Shown one piece after another: positions 25,038 through 34,598 of a stretch of 64,000 bases of DNA. The stretch is from Gammaproteobacteria bacterium (lineage in GTDB: Bacteria; Pseudomonadota; Gammaproteobacteria; Nevskiales; Nevskiaceae). The notes beneath the pieces were generated by a model that was not told where the DNA came from, made no database searches, and was given only the letters and a program-made list of their open reading frames with translations. The DNA lies in assembly GCA_026398875.1 (NCBI GenBank), contig JAPLSB010000019.1, positions 1-64,000 on the forward strand, read 5' to 3'. The translations under genes were made by a program, and so were the position numbers. Numbering within the stretch: position 1 is the stretch's first letter; each line of letters opens with the position of its first letter.

Positions 25038-26278
25038 ACACCACGCCTGACCGCCGCCGCGCGCAACTGGCTTGGGCGCTGAACGACTGGGCCAACTCGG
25101 CGTTCGCGACGACCGTGCTGGTCGGCTTCTTTCCGATCTTCTTCAAGCAGTACTGGGCCCGTGATCTGGCACCGACCGAGGCCACGCTGTATCTCGGCTT
25201 CGGCAACTCGGCAGCGGCCTTCGTGGTGATGCTGCTGTCGCCATGGCTTGGCGCGCTGGCGGATCGCCTCGCAGCCAAGAAGCGCTTTCTCGCGCTGTTC
25301 ACCGGCATCGGCGTGCTGGCCACGCTGGCGCTGGCGTTCATCGGTCCGGGACAGTGGCAGATCGCGATCTGCGTGTTCGTACTGGCCTCGATCGGCTTCT
25401 TCGGCGGGCTGACCTTCAACGACGCGCTCCTGGTCAATGTCGCGCGCCGTGACGAGGCCGACCGTGTGTCGGCGTTCGGCTACGGGCTCGGCTACCTCGG
25501 CGGCGGGCTGCTGTTCCTTGCCAACGTGGCCATGGTGCTGAAGCCGGATGCCTTTGGCCTGGCCGACAAGGTCGCGGCAACCCGTGCCGCGTTCATCAGC
25601 GTGGGGCTGTGGTGGCTGCTGTTTTCGCTGCCGCTGTTCCTGCGGGTTCGGGAAGCGCGTGTGGCCGACGACAGCCCGCTGGGCTGGCGCGAGCTGGTCG
25701 CCACGGTGCGGCAGATTGCCCGGCACCGGCCGGTCTGGATGTTCCTGCTGGCGTACTTCCTGTACATCGACGCCGTCAACACGCTGGCGCAGATGGCGGT
25801 CGATTTCGGGCTGAATCTCGGCTTTGCGTCCGACAGCCTGATCAAGGCGCTGCTGATCGTGCAGTTCGTGAGTTTTCCGGCCGCCATCGGCTTCGGCTAT
25901 CTGGCCGGGCGCATCGGCACGAAAACCTCGATCCATCTCGCGCTGTCGGTCTACATCGCGGTCAGCGGCTGGGGTTACTTCATGCAGACCGAAGCCCAGT
26001 TCTACCAGATGGCGGCCGCCATCGGCCTGGTGCAGGGCGGGGTGCAGTCCTTGAGCCGCTCGTACTTCGCGCGGCTGATTCCGGAAGCGCAGGCCGGCCA
26101 GTTTTTCGGCCTGTACAACATGCTCGGCAAGTTCGCCGCCGTGCTCGGTCCGCTGGTGGTCGGCGTGGTTGCTGCAGGTACCGGCAATCCGCGCTTGTCG
26201 ATCCTCGCGCTGATCGGCTTCTTCATCGTCGGCATGGTGCTGCTGTCGCGCGTCCGGGAGCCCGAAGCAGCGTCGTGA
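25034..26278 (+). CDS. MFS transporter, UMF1/Atg22-like
   Basis: 414 residues from a GTG overlapping the rimI stop. Twelve membrane segments can be traced. The N-terminus (LAWALNDWANSAFATTVLVG) and the GALADRLAAKKRFL loop after helix 2 are characteristic of the UMF1 family (PF11700). This family is broad and its substrates in bacteria are mostly unknown; yeast Atg22 exports vacuolar amino acids. A second gating motif GRIGTKTSIHLAL is near residue 295. No substrate hint comes from rimI. Convergent with the transglutaminase gene 22 nt away. Confidence 0.85.
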   Translation: MNTTPDRRRAQLAWALNDWANSAFATTVLVGFFPIFFKQYWARDLAPTEATLYLGFGNSAAAFVVMLLSPWLGALADRLAAKKRFLALFTGIGVLATLALAFIGPGQWQIAICVFVLASIGFFGGLTFNDALLVNVARRDEADRVSAFGYGLGYLGGGLLFLANVAMVLKPDAFGLADKVAATRAAFISVGLWWLLFSLPLFLRVREARVADDSPLGWRELVATVRQIARHRPVWMFLLAYFLYIDAVNTLAQMAVDFGLNLGFASDSLIKALLIVQFVSFPAAIGFGYLAGRIGTKTSIHLALSVYIAVSGWGYFMQTEAQFYQMAAAIGLVQGGVQSLSRSYFARLIPEAQAGQFFGLYNMLGKFAAVLGPLVVGVVAAGTGNPRLSILALIGFFIVGMVLLSRVREPEAAS

Positions 26279-26300
26279 TGGCTGATCGCGCCCGCCGGCT

Positions 26301-28283
26301 TCAGGGGCGGACCCGGGCGATCGCAGCCTTCAGCGCCCGCAGGTCACGGCTGTCATCGGAATCCACGTAGCGGGCCGCGATGTAGCGCTGCGCAGCCGCC
26401 GTGATCGTCGACGCCAGATCCGGTCGGGCAGCCGCGACCCGGGCCGCGTAGTCGGCAGCCCCTTCCGACGCAAGCTGCGGCAGCCCCGCCCGCGCCAGCC
26501 GGCGCTGCAGCCGGCGCCAGGCGCGGGTCGGCGCATCGTCGCGCTGCCGGGGTGTCGACCGGCGCAGCAGCAGCAGGCCGAACGCGGACAGCGTCAGCGT
26601 CAGCAGCGCGGTCATCACCAGGATCATCTCGCGCCATTCGCCAATGCCGAACCGGCGCAGGAAATCGTCCTGCAGTTCCGGGCCGTAGCCGAGCACCCAC
26701 TGGTTCCAGCGCGCATTCAGCCAGTCCCAGCGCGCCCGCAGGTCGAAGCGGTAGCCGTTGCGCAGCGCCGGGTTCAGGAAGTCCGGCAGCTCGGTGCTGT
26801 CGATGGCACTGCCGATGCCGCGTTCGATGCGTTCCGGCGCAACTGCTGCCGTCGGATCGACGCGCACCCAGCCGCGGCCGGCGAGCCAGACCTCGGTCCA
26901 GGCATGGGCGTCGCTCTGGCGGACGATCCAGTAATCGCCGATGGCATTGCGTTCGCCGCCCTGATAACCGGTGACCACGCGAGCCGGGATGCCGGCGGCG
27001 CGCATCAGCACGGCAAAGCTCGACGCGTAGTGTTCGCAGAAGCCGCGCCGCGTCTCGAACAGGAAGGCATCGACCGGATCGCGGCCAAGCAACGGCGGGC
27101 TCAGCGTGTAGTGGAACGGCTGTTCGCGGAACATGCGCAGCGCCCGGTCGACGATCGCCGCATCGCTCACCGCGGCGGCGCGCCATTGCCGAGCCAGCGC
27201 CTGCGCACGCGGATTGCTTGCGCCGGGCAGTGCGGTCGCCAAGGTCCTGAGCGCACCGGGCAGGGACGGTTGCAGGCGGTAGTCCGGATACGACTGCAGC
27301 CGGTAGCGGCGCCGCTCGCGGACCTCGCCGCGGGCCAGCACCAGCTGGTAATCGGCATTGATCAGCGCGTCGTCCGGCGAGCCCTGACGAGCCGGCAGGT
27401 CGAGCGCGAACAGCCACGGCGTGCGGGTCGGCTCCAGGGTCAGTTCATAGCCGTAACCGGTGCCGCGCAGTTCGGCCGCCGGTGCATCGATTGCGCCGGC
27501 GCGACTGCCACTGTCCCAGCTGCGACCATCGAAGCGCAGGAAGCTCGGCCCGCGCCAGTAGCGTGCAGCAGGCGGCGGAACCGCAGCGTCGAAACGAACC
27601 CGGAACGCGACCGCATCGGACCCGACCAGCTCGGAAATCGCACCCGGCGCCATCGAATCCGAAAGCCCGGACCGCGCGGCGCCAGCATCGGCCGGCAGGC
27701 CCCAGATCGGGCCCGGAATGCGCGGGAACAGCACGAAGATCAGTGCCATCAGCGGCACGGCGCGCAGCACCAGGCCGCCGGCCATCACCGCGACCACGCG
27801 CAGCGGCAGCGCCGCCCCCGGATGATTGGCGTCGATCAGCAGCGCGGTGATCAGCGTCGCTGCTGCCAGCAGGTACGCCGCCGTCCACAGCGCCTGCGAG
27901 AACAGGAAATGGGTGACCAGCAGGAAGTACAGCAGGAACACCATCACCATCAGATCGCGGCGCGATTTCAGTTCGGTGAGCTTCAGCGCCGCCATCACGG
28001 TGATCAGCGCCACGCCCGCCGTCTGGCCACTGACCCGGCCGAAACTCGCGTAGATGCCGACGAAGGCACCCAGCGTCAGCAGCACGCGCATCCAGCCGGC
28101 CAGCATCGGCCAGCCGCGCAACGTGGCAGCCGTACGCCAGACCAGAATCATCGCCACCAGCGCAGCTGCCCACGGCGGCAAGCGCGGCAGATGCGGCGCC
28201 AGTACTGCCGTCTGCACGGCCAGCAGCCGCAGCACGACCAGGCGCGACAGCGCGGCCCGCGGAACCTGAGCGGCGTTTGGCAT
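26301..28283 (-). CDS. TgpA-type membrane transglutaminase-like protein (DUF3488)
   Basis: 660 residues. About six to seven membrane helices occupy the first 185 residues. A periplasmic transglutaminase core follows with the Cys-His-Asp triad in RRGFCEHYASSFAVLM (near residue 400), SDAHAWTEVWLAG (near 445) and GWVRVDPTAAVAPERI. A last membrane helix (LVMTALLTLTLSAFGLLLL) precedes a cytoplasmic helical tail. The family (P. aeruginosa TgpA) is essential or growth-important in some species; its substrate is unsettled. The ATG shares one base with the DUF58 stop. It is the last gene of the sco1-psd-moxR-DUF58 chain. Confidence 0.92.
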   Translation of the reverse strand: MPNAAQVPRAALSRLVVLRLLAVQTAVLAPHLPRLPPWAAALVAMILVWRTAATLRGWPMLAGWMRVLLTLGAFVGIYASFGRVSGQTAGVALITVMAALKLTELKSRRDLMVMVFLLYFLLVTHFLFSQALWTAAYLLAAATLITALLIDANHPGAALPLRVVAVMAGGLVLRAVPLMALIFVLFPRIPGPIWGLPADAGAARSGLSDSMAPGAISELVGSDAVAFRVRFDAAVPPPAARYWRGPSFLRFDGRSWDSGSRAGAIDAPAAELRGTGYGYELTLEPTRTPWLFALDLPARQGSPDDALINADYQLVLARGEVRERRRYRLQSYPDYRLQPSLPGALRTLATALPGASNPRAQALARQWRAAAVSDAAIVDRALRMFREQPFHYTLSPPLLGRDPVDAFLFETRRGFCEHYASSFAVLMRAAGIPARVVTGYQGGERNAIGDYWIVRQSDAHAWTEVWLAGRGWVRVDPTAAVAPERIERGIGSAIDSTELPDFLNPALRNGYRFDLRARWDWLNARWNQWVLGYGPELQDDFLRRFGIGEWREMILVMTALLTLTLSAFGLLLLRRSTPRQRDDAPTRAWRRLQRRLARAGLPQLASEGAADYAARVAAARPDLASTITAAAQRYIAARYVDSDDSRDLRALKAAIARVRP

Positions 28284-29242
28284 CAGAACAGTGCCAGCGC
28301 TGCAAGGCAGGCATGACGATGGCCGTCGCCGCGTCCCGGATCACGGACCAAGCGCGGCAGGCGCAGACCATAGCTGCGGCCGGAGGCTTCGGCATCGAGT
28401 ATCCAGCGCGCCAGCTGCGACAGCCGCTGTTCGGTCGACCAGGCCGTCGGCAGGCTGTGCCAATCCAGCCATAGCGACCCGGCCCGGGCTTCGCCGAACT
28501 GCTTGACCTGCGGCGCCTGCAGCGGATGCAGACGCGCCATGCGCTTCCAGTCGATGGCGCGCAACGGATCGCCGGGTTGATAGCTGCGCAGGCCGACGAA
28601 TTCCTCCGATCCTGGCCGGTCAGCACCCGGCTGACCATCGTCCCGGCCACCGGACGGCGCCGTGAAACCGGGCGCGGCCGGTTGCGGATAGACCAGCGCG
28701 GCAACGTCCAGCTCGACCCAGGTCCAGGCGTGGAACAGCCCGAGCGGGAACTCGGTCGATACCGCGATGCGCGTGGCCGGCAGCCAGCCGCGCCGCTGGC
28801 TGGGCTGCGACAGTTCGATCATCGCGGCATCGCCTGCAGCGACATCGACCAATGTATGGGCCGGCGCGTGCTGCCAGCGCATGGCGATCGCGTAGCGGGG
28901 GCGGTCACTGTCATTGACGATGCGCAGCGGGTATTGCGCCGGATCGCCGGCAAACACCGGCGTGACCGCGCCTGCGGCCACCGACAGATTGACGAGATTG
29001 CCGTGCGTGTAGTGCATCGCCAGCAGGCCAATGCCGGCCAGCAGGAAGGTCAGCGCGAACGCCATGCTGTTCGAATAGTTCATCGCGCCCAGCAGCATCG
29101 TCAGCAGCAGCAGGCCATAGCCATAGCCGTAACGAGTCGGGACGATGTAGACCCGCCGCCGGTCGATCAGCCACGGACCGGGTACGCGCGGCGTGCGGGT
29201 GGCGATCCAGTCCTGCAGGCGGCGGCGCAGCGCGCGGATCAC
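28283..29242 (-). CDS. DUF58 (von Willebrand-like) membrane protein
   Basis: 319 residues. Two adjacent membrane helices near residues 40-80 (YGLLLLTMLLGAMNYSNSMA; LTFLLAGIGLLAM) precede a beta-rich region. The DUF58 signature GLRSYQPGDPLRAIDWKRMA is near residue 222. DUF58 proteins act with MoxR ATPases, which probably remodel them, and with TgpA-like transglutaminases in periplasm-facing complexes. It starts with GTG, 12 nt after the moxR stop, and its stop overlaps the tgpA start by one base. The client protein of the complex is not known. Confidence 0.9.
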   Translation of the reverse strand: MIRALRRRLQDWIATRTPRVPGPWLIDRRRVYIVPTRYGYGYGLLLLTMLLGAMNYSNSMAFALTFLLAGIGLLAMHYTHGNLVNLSVAAGAVTPVFAGDPAQYPLRIVNDSDRPRYAIAMRWQHAPAHTLVDVAAGDAAMIELSQPSQRRGWLPATRIAVSTEFPLGLFHAWTWVELDVAALVYPQPAAPGFTAPSGGRDDGQPGADRPGSEEFVGLRSYQPGDPLRAIDWKRMARLHPLQAPQVKQFGEARAGSLWLDWHSLPTAWSTEQRLSQLARWILDAEASGRSYGLRLPRLVRDPGRGDGHRHACLAALALF

Positions 29243-29254
29243 CGGCGTGCCGGG

Positions 29255-30175
29255 CTACGGGATCGCGACGCTGGCAAGGATCTCGGCGGCTACGGTCTGG
29301 GCATCGGCCCGTTCGGCGACGCTGAGGCGATGCCCGGAGACCGCCGTGAATACCGCCTGCACGTCTTCCGGAATCACGCCGCTGCGGCCATCGAGCAGCG
29401 CCCAGGCCTGCGCGGCATGTTTCAGCGCAAGGCCGGCCCGCGGGGACAGGCCGTGACGCAGCGACCGGTGTTCGCGCGTCGCCTGGATCAGCGCCAGCAG
29501 GTAATCGATCAGTGGCGGCGCGGTACGGACCGTGCGCACCTGTGCCTGCAGCGCCCGCAGACGGGCCGCACTCAGCACCGGCGGCAGTTCGGCCAGCAGA
29601 TCGCGCCGCGCCGGCTCGATCAGCAGTGCCCGCTCGGCGGACGCGGCCGGATAGCCGAGCGACAGCCGCATCAGGAAGCGGTCGAGCTGTGATTCCGGCA
29701 GCGGGTAGGTGCCGACCTGTTCGCCAGGATTCTGGGTTGCGACGACGAAGAACGGATCGGGCAGGGCGCGGGTCGTGCCATCGGCGGTCACCTGCCGTTC
29801 TTCCATCGCTTCCAGCAGCGCGCTCTGGGTTTTAGGGCTGGCGCGATTGATCTCGTCGGCCAGCACCACCTCGGAGAACACCGGCCCGGGATGGAAGCGG
29901 AAACTGCCGGCACCGCTGTCGTAGATCGACACGCCGATGATGTCGGCCGGCAGCAGGTCACTGGTGAACTGCAGGCGCTGGAAATGCAGTCCGAAGACCC
30001 GGGCCAGCGCCAGTGCCAGCGTGGTCTTGCCGACGCCGGGCAGGTCCTCGATCAGCAGATGCCCGCGCGCCAGCAGGCAGGTCAGCGCCAGCCGCAGCGG
30101 GCGCTCCTTGCCGAGGATGATGGTCGAGAGCGCGGCGAGCGCCGCCTGCAGGTCGGGGACGGACGTCGGACTCAT
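29255..30175 (-). CDS. MoxR-family AAA+ ATPase
   Basis: 306 residues. Walker A is in LPGVGKTTLALALARVF near residue 45, Walker B in VVLADEINRASPKTQSALLE near residue 108, and sensor 1 with arginine finger region in VATQNPGEQVGTYPLPESQ near 140 and LDRFLMRLSLGYP. MoxR proteins are chaperone-like and usually act on a neighbouring von Willebrand/DUF58 protein, as here. The ATG overlaps the psd stop (ATGA at 30172-30175). The product is cytoplasmic. Confidence 0.94.
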   Translation of the reverse strand: MSPTSVPDLQAALAALSTIILGKERPLRLALTCLLARGHLLIEDLPGVGKTTLALALARVFGLHFQRLQFTSDLLPADIIGVSIYDSGAGSFRFHPGPVFSEVVLADEINRASPKTQSALLEAMEERQVTADGTTRALPDPFFVVATQNPGEQVGTYPLPESQLDRFLMRLSLGYPAASAERALLIEPARRDLLAELPPVLSAARLRALQAQVRTVRTAPPLIDYLLALIQATREHRSLRHGLSPRAGLALKHAAQAWALLDGRSGVIPEDVQAVFTAVSGHRLSVAERADAQTVAAEILASVAIP

Positions 30176-31086
30176 GCGGTGACGCGTTGCAGCACTCGCG
30201 CCAGCGGCTGGCCCAGCCGCACGGCTTGCCCGGCCGACAGCGTGTCGTCCCAGTCCAGCGCGCCCTTCGGCGCCAGCAGCACCACCGTCGAGCCCATGTG
30301 GAAACGGCCCAGCTCGTCGCCGCGCGCTAGCGCCACGGTCTGCTCTGGCGTGTGCCGATGCGGCTTGCTGCCACGATCGTGCGGCGGCGTCAGGCGTCCG
30401 CCCCAGACCGTTTCGATGCCGCCGACGAACAGCGCGCCGACCATCACCACCGCCAGCGGTCCGAACGCGGTGTCGAAGACCGCCACCATCCGCTCGTTGC
30501 GCGAGAAAAGTCTTGGCATCGCGCGCGCAGTGGCCGGATTGACGCTGAACAGGCGGCCCGGCACGTACGTCCAGCTGCGCAGCTTGCCGCCGAACGGCAG
30601 GTGCACGCGGTGATAGTTGTGCGGCGCGAGGTAGATCGTCGCGAAGCTGCCGCCATCGAAAGCCTTGGCCAGCTTGTCATCGGCGAGCAGTTCGGCGGCC
30701 GTGTAGTCATGCCCCTTGGCCTGGAAGATCCGGCCGTCCTCGATCGGCCCGAGCTGGCTGATCCGGCCATCGACCGGGCTCGACAGCAGGTCCGGCACTG
30801 ATGGCTGGAGCCGAGCGCCGTGCTTCAGCGCGCGCGTGAAGAAATCGTTGAAGTGCCGGTATTCCTCGACCGTTTCGCGCTCGGCTTCCGACAGATCGAT
30901 CGGATAGCCGCGCATGAATGCCTTGATCAGCGGGTTCTTGAACGCCGGCGTGTCGATTTCGGCAATCCGGTACATCAGTGCCGACAGCGCCCGCGTCGGC
31001 AGGCAGCGCTGCACGGCAGCGAACAGCTGGTCACCGAGACTGGCGTCGGACGTCGGGGCAGCGGCGGTGCGGGTGGTCGTGGTCAT
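30172..31086 (-). CDS. psd: phosphatidylserine decarboxylase proenzyme
   Basis: 304 residues from ATG 31086. Psd makes phosphatidylethanolamine on the inner membrane and self-cleaves to form a pyruvoyl group. The cleavage motif Gly-Ser-Thr is in LGRFHMGSTVVLLAP near residue 263. The histidine-rich catalytic segment FATIYLAPHNYHRVHLPFGG is near residue 150 and SSPVDGRISQLG is near residue 100. The Ala/Thr-rich first 20 residues are not conserved; an upstream ATG at 31110 would overlap sco1. It is four bases after the sco1 stop, in one chain with moxR-DUF58-tgpA. Confidence 0.95.
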   Translation of the reverse strand: MTTTTRTAAAPTSDASLGDQLFAAVQRCLPTRALSALMYRIAEIDTPAFKNPLIKAFMRGYPIDLSEAERETVEEYRHFNDFFTRALKHGARLQPSVPDLLSSPVDGRISQLGPIEDGRIFQAKGHDYTAAELLADDKLAKAFDGGSFATIYLAPHNYHRVHLPFGGKLRSWTYVPGRLFSVNPATARAMPRLFSRNERMVAVFDTAFGPLAVVMVGALFVGGIETVWGGRLTPPHDRGSKPHRHTPEQTVALARGDELGRFHMGSTVVLLAPKGALDWDDTLSAGQAVRLGQPLARVLQRVTA

Positions 31087-31090
31087 GGCG

Positions 31091-31714
31091 TCAGGGGGCG
31101 GCAGCGACAATGGCTTGAAGATCGGACGCCATCGCGTCCGGCCGGAACGGCGGCGTCAGATAGCCGACGACCCGCGCCTCGGGATCGATCAGGATCAGTG
31201 CCGTGGAGTGATCGATGGTGTAGCTCTCGGGCGTGGCGCCCGGCACCTTCGCATAGACGAAGCCGAGGTTGGCGCCCAGCGTGTCCAGCACGGCGGTGTC
31301 GCCGGTGGCACCTTCGAACGCGGGATCGAAGAACTTCAGATACTGGCCGATCTTGTCTGGCGTGTCGCGCTCCGGATCGACCGACAGGAACAGGAAGCGC
31401 ACCTGGCCGGCCGCGGCACCAAGCCGGGCCTTGACCGCCTTCAGCTCGGTCAGCGTCGTCGGGCAGACATCCGGGCAGAACGTGAAGCCGGCGAACACCA
31501 CGGTCCAGTGTCCGGTCAGATCGGCCCGGGTGAACGGCGCTCCGCTGCTGGAACGCAGCGTGAAGTCGGCGATCGTTCGGGGCGTTTTCAGCAGCGTGCC
31601 GGAACTGATCGTCACGCCCTGCGGCCGCAGGCTGTAAATCCCCGCGGCAATGCCGAGCAAGACCGCAAGCGCACCCGCCACCGCCCACTTCAGAACCCCG
31701 TTGCCCACGTGCAC
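31091..31714 (-). CDS. SCO1/SenC-family copper chaperone
   Basis: About 207 residues from a GTG at 31714 that has AGGA seven bases upstream; an ATG at 31756 is also in frame and would add 14 residues, so the start is uncertain. One N-terminal membrane anchor (WAVAGALAVLLGIAAGIYSL) is followed by a thioredoxin-fold domain with the copper-binding FTFCPDVCPTTLTEL and the partner histidine in ESYTIDHSTALILIDP. The role is Cu(A) delivery to cytochrome c oxidase or periplasmic thiol chemistry. It is divergent from prmB. No cox genes are in the window, so its oxidase partner is elsewhere. Confidence 0.9.
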   Translation of the reverse strand: MHVGNGVLKWAVAGALAVLLGIAAGIYSLRPQGVTISSGTLLKTPRTIADFTLRSSSGAPFTRADLTGHWTVVFAGFTFCPDVCPTTLTELKAVKARLGAAAGQVRFLFLSVDPERDTPDKIGQYLKFFDPAFEGATGDTAVLDTLGANLGFVYAKVPGATPESYTIDHSTALILIDPEARVVGYLTPPFRPDAMASDLQAIVAAAP

Positions 31715-31788
31715 GCACCCGTCCTGTGATTGGCGCGGGCCAGACGCGACCCGCATACTTTGCGGATTATCCCGGCTTTCCCGACACG

Positions 31789-32721
31789 ATGTCCGCTCCA
31801 GATGCAGTGCCCGCCGTTTTGACGCCCCTGCGCAGCGTGCGCGATTTCATCCGCTGGGGGGCCTCCGAGTTCCTGCGCCAGCAGCTGCATTTCGGTCACG
31901 GCACCGACAATGCCCTCGATGAGGCGTTTCATCTGGTGCTGTCGACCCTGAAGCTGCCGTTCGATCTGCCGGCGGTGTATCTGGAGTCGCAGCTCGCCGA
32001 GGACGAGCGCAGTGCGGTGTTCGCCGTGCTGAAGGCGCGCATCGACACCCGCAAGCCGGCGCCGTACCTGACCGGCATCGCCTGGTTCTGCGGCCTGCAG
32101 TTCGAGATCGACGAGCGGGCGCTGATTCCGCGCTCGCCGATCGGCGAGATGATCCAGAACCAGTTCCAGCCGTGGCTGCCGCGCGATCCGCAGACGATCC
32201 TCGACCTCTGCTCGGGTTCCGGCTGCATCGGCATCGCCGCGGCGTATGCCTTCCCGAATGCCACGGTGGATCTCGCCGAGATCGATGCCGGCGCGCTCGA
32301 CGTGATGGCGCGCAACATCATCCGCCACCACGTCAAGGATCGCGTGCGCCCGGTGGTCGGCGATCTGTTCGCGCCGCTGGCGGGTCGCCGCTACGATCTG
32401 ATCGTCAGCAACCCGCCGTACGTGCCGACCGCCGAGTGGGCTGCGCTGGCCCCGGAGTTCCAGCACGAACCGAAGCTGGCACTGGAAGCCGGTGCCGATG
32501 GCATGGACATCGTCGAGCGGATCCTGAACGAGGCTTCCCAGCACCTGACCGATGATGGCGTGCTGATCTGCGAGATCGGCGGCTCCGACGATGAATTCGA
32601 AGCCCGCTTCCCGGGCATCCCGGTTGCCTGGCCGGAGTTCGAGCGCGGCGGCGACGGCGTATTCGTGATCACGCGCGACGAACTCGACGACTGGCTGCGC
32701 GCCCGCCGCCGTCGCAAGTAA
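31789..32721 (+). CDS. prmB: 50S ribosomal protein L3 N5-glutamine methyltransferase
   Basis: 310 residues from ATG 31789. The SAM site ILDLCSGSGCIGIAAAYAFP lies near residue 140 and the glutamine-binding catalytic motif LIVSNPPYVPTAEW near residue 205, both characteristic of the HemK/PrmB group. The N-terminal RDFIRWGASEFLRQQLHFGH distinguishes PrmB from PrmC. It lies 57 nt upstream of aroC, the common prmB-aroC arrangement in gammaproteobacteria, so the two are probably co-transcribed. Confidence 0.94.
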   Translation: MSAPDAVPAVLTPLRSVRDFIRWGASEFLRQQLHFGHGTDNALDEAFHLVLSTLKLPFDLPAVYLESQLAEDERSAVFAVLKARIDTRKPAPYLTGIAWFCGLQFEIDERALIPRSPIGEMIQNQFQPWLPRDPQTILDLCSGSGCIGIAAAYAFPNATVDLAEIDAGALDVMARNIIRHHVKDRVRPVVGDLFAPLAGRRYDLIVSNPPYVPTAEWAALAPEFQHEPKLALEAGADGMDIVERILNEASQHLTDDGVLICEIGGSDDEFEARFPGIPVAWPEFERGGDGVFVITRDELDDWLRARRRRK

Positions 32722-32778
32722 GGTGTGGTTCCCCTCTCCGCGCGAGAGGGCTTTGACTGGAATGAACGAGCAAGCAAG

Positions 32779-33876
32779 ATGTCCGGCAATACCTTCGGCA
32801 AGCTGTTCTGTGTCACCTCCTTCGGCGAAAGCCATGGCCCGGCGATCGGCTGCGTCGTCGATGGCTGCCCGCCCGGTCTGGAACTGAGCGAAGCCGACAT
32901 CCAGCCCGATCTCGACCGCCGCAAGCCCGGCACGTCGAAGTACGTCACCCAGCGCAAGGAGCCGGATCAGGTCCGCATCCTGTCCGGTGTCTACCAGGGC
33001 CGCACCACCGGCACGCCGATCGCGCTGCTGATCGAGAACACCGACCAGCGTTCGTACGACTACGACAAGATCAAGGACGTGTTCCGGCCGAACCACGCCG
33101 ACTACGCGTATATCCAGAAATACGGTGTCCGCGATCCGCGCGGCGGTGGCCGATCGTCGGCGCGTGAAACGGCCGTGCGGGTGGCAGCCGCAGCGATCGC
33201 CAAGAAGTGGCTGCGCCAGCGCTTCGGCATCGAGATCCGCGGCTGGTGCGCGCAGATCGGCGAATACCCGATGGCGCTGAAGGACTGGAACCAGGTCGAG
33301 CAGAACCCGTTCTTCTGCGGCGATGCCGCGATCATTCCGACGCTGGAAACGTACATCGACCAGCTGCGTCGCGATGGCGATTCGGTCGGTGCCCGCGTCA
33401 ATGTGATCGCCACCAGGGTTCCGCCGGGCTTCGGCGAGCCGGTGTTCGACCGTCTCGATGCCGATCTGGCCCACGGCCTGATGAGCATCAACGCGGTCAA
33501 GGGTGTCGAGATCGGTGACGGCTTCGGCGTCGTCAATCAGCGCGGCACCGAAGGCCGCGACGAAATGTCGCCGGAAGGCTTTCTGGCCAACCATTCCGGC
33601 GGCGTGTCCGGCGGCATCTCGACGGGACAGGACATCGTCTGTTCGATTGCGATCAAGCCGACGTCGAGCATCACCACGCCCGGCAAGACCATCGACGCCG
33701 ACGGCAATGCCACCGAAATGCGCACCACCGGCCGCCACGATCCCTGCGTCGGCATCCGTGCCACGCCGATCGCCGAAGCGATGGTCGCGCTGGTGCTGAT
33801 CGATCACGCGCTGCGCCAGCGTGGCCAGTGCGGCGATGTGGTGCCGGGCACGCCGGACATCTCGCGCCCGGCGTGA
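32779..33876 (+). CDS. aroC: chorismate synthase
   Basis: 365 residues from ATG 32779. AroC converts 5-enolpyruvylshikimate-3-phosphate to chorismate using reduced FMN. Signature segments are visible: [20 protein letters not shown] at the N-terminus, [20 protein letters not shown] near residue 130 and [20 protein letters not shown] near the C-terminus. In-frame ATG codons upstream at 32725 belong to the spacer. The product is the normal length and complete. Confidence 0.97.
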   Translation: MSGNTFGKLFCVTSFGESHGPAIGCVVDGCPPGLELSEADIQPDLDRRKPGTSKYVTQRKEPDQVRILSGVYQGRTTGTPIALLIENTDQRSYDYDKIKDVFRPNHADYAYIQKYGVRDPRGGGRSSARETAVRVAAAAIAKKWLRQRFGIEIRGWCAQIGEYPMALKDWNQVEQNPFFCGDAAIIPTLETYIDQLRRDGDSVGARVNVIATRVPPGFGEPVFDRLDADLAHGLMSINAVKGVEIGDGFGVVNQRGTEGRDEMSPEGFLANHSGGVSGGISTGQDIVCSIAIKPTSSITTPGKTIDADGNATEMRTTGRHDPCVGIRATPIAEAMVALVLIDHALRQRGQCGDVVPGTPDISRPA

Positions 33877-33880
33877 CCAC

Positions 33881-33918
33881 GCGCCGCGACACCCGTCATC
33901 GGTATCGAGGCGCGGCGC
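33881..33918. terminator. inverted repeat between convergent genes
   Basis: GCGCCGCG (33881-33888) and CGCGGCGC (33911-33918) are perfect complements separated by a 22-base loop, between the aroC stop and the stop of the convergent secreted-protein gene. There is no T-run. The loop is long, so the terminator role is tentative. Confidence 0.35.
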
Positions 33919-34419
33919 TCAGCGGTTCCAGCAGTTCGCCGGCTGGTCGTTGATCGCCACCCAGAAGCGCTGGCCGCTGCGCACGTTGCCGTAGCCGCGG
34001 AAGCCCCAGCCGCCGGACGGGTTGTCGTGGAACTCGGCCATTCGCCAGTGCACGCCGAACGAGGTGCTGCACAGCTTGTCGCCGGTGGCCTGCGAACGCA
34101 GCGCCACGCCGTAGATCGGCAGCGTCGCCGCGATGTGCCCGCCGAGCCAGCCGTCGTAGAACTCGGACTGCGTGGCGATGTACGGCGGACGCGGCGAGCC
34201 ATCATTGCTGACGCACAGCACCGGCAGGATGTTGCGGCAGCTGGTGTCGCCAACGTACGGGTTGCAGCCATCCACGGCGCCGCCGTTGCAGCCGACCTGA
34301 TCGATGCCGAACTCGCTGCTGTGCGACAGCTTTTTCCAGGTCATGCCTTTTCCATCTGCAGCCTGAGCAGCGCCGAACGAACACAGCAGGGCAAGCAGCG
34401 TGATACCGGTGGATCGCAT
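33919..34419 (-). CDS. small cysteine-rich secreted protein
   Basis: 166 residues, function unknown to me. A clean signal peptide (GITLLALLCSFGAAQAAD) is cut near residue 21. The mature part has seven cysteines, in QVGCNGGAVDGCNPYVG, DTSCRNILPVLCVSND, DKLCSTSFG and the final ANCWNR, which suggests disulfides. Trp-rich stretches GWLGGHIAATLPIYG and GWGFRGYGNVRSGQRFWVAI look like a folded extracellular domain. I have seen similar sequences only as hypothetical proteins. It is convergent with aroC and stands before the sigma54 activator gene. At the edge of the stress island; no evidence ties it to that island. Confidence 0.75.
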   Translation of the reverse strand: MRSTGITLLALLCSFGAAQAADGKGMTWKKLSHSSEFGIDQVGCNGGAVDGCNPYVGDTSCRNILPVLCVSNDGSPRPPYIATQSEFYDGWLGGHIAATLPIYGVALRSQATGDKLCSTSFGVHWRMAEFHDNPSGGWGFRGYGNVRSGQRFWVAINDQPANCWNR

Positions 34420-34598
34420 GGCAGTCTCCTGGAACGAGGTGGCGTGGGCACCACGTCAGGGACCATGACAGACGAAGGTGCTGGCCAACGCGGCATCCTT
34501 CGTTTCAACCATCCCCAGGGGTTCACCCTCGACCCTGCGCTCGACCCATCGCCACTCACGTCATCGTTGCGACAGCCGTGTGGCGCCGAGCGATCCGC

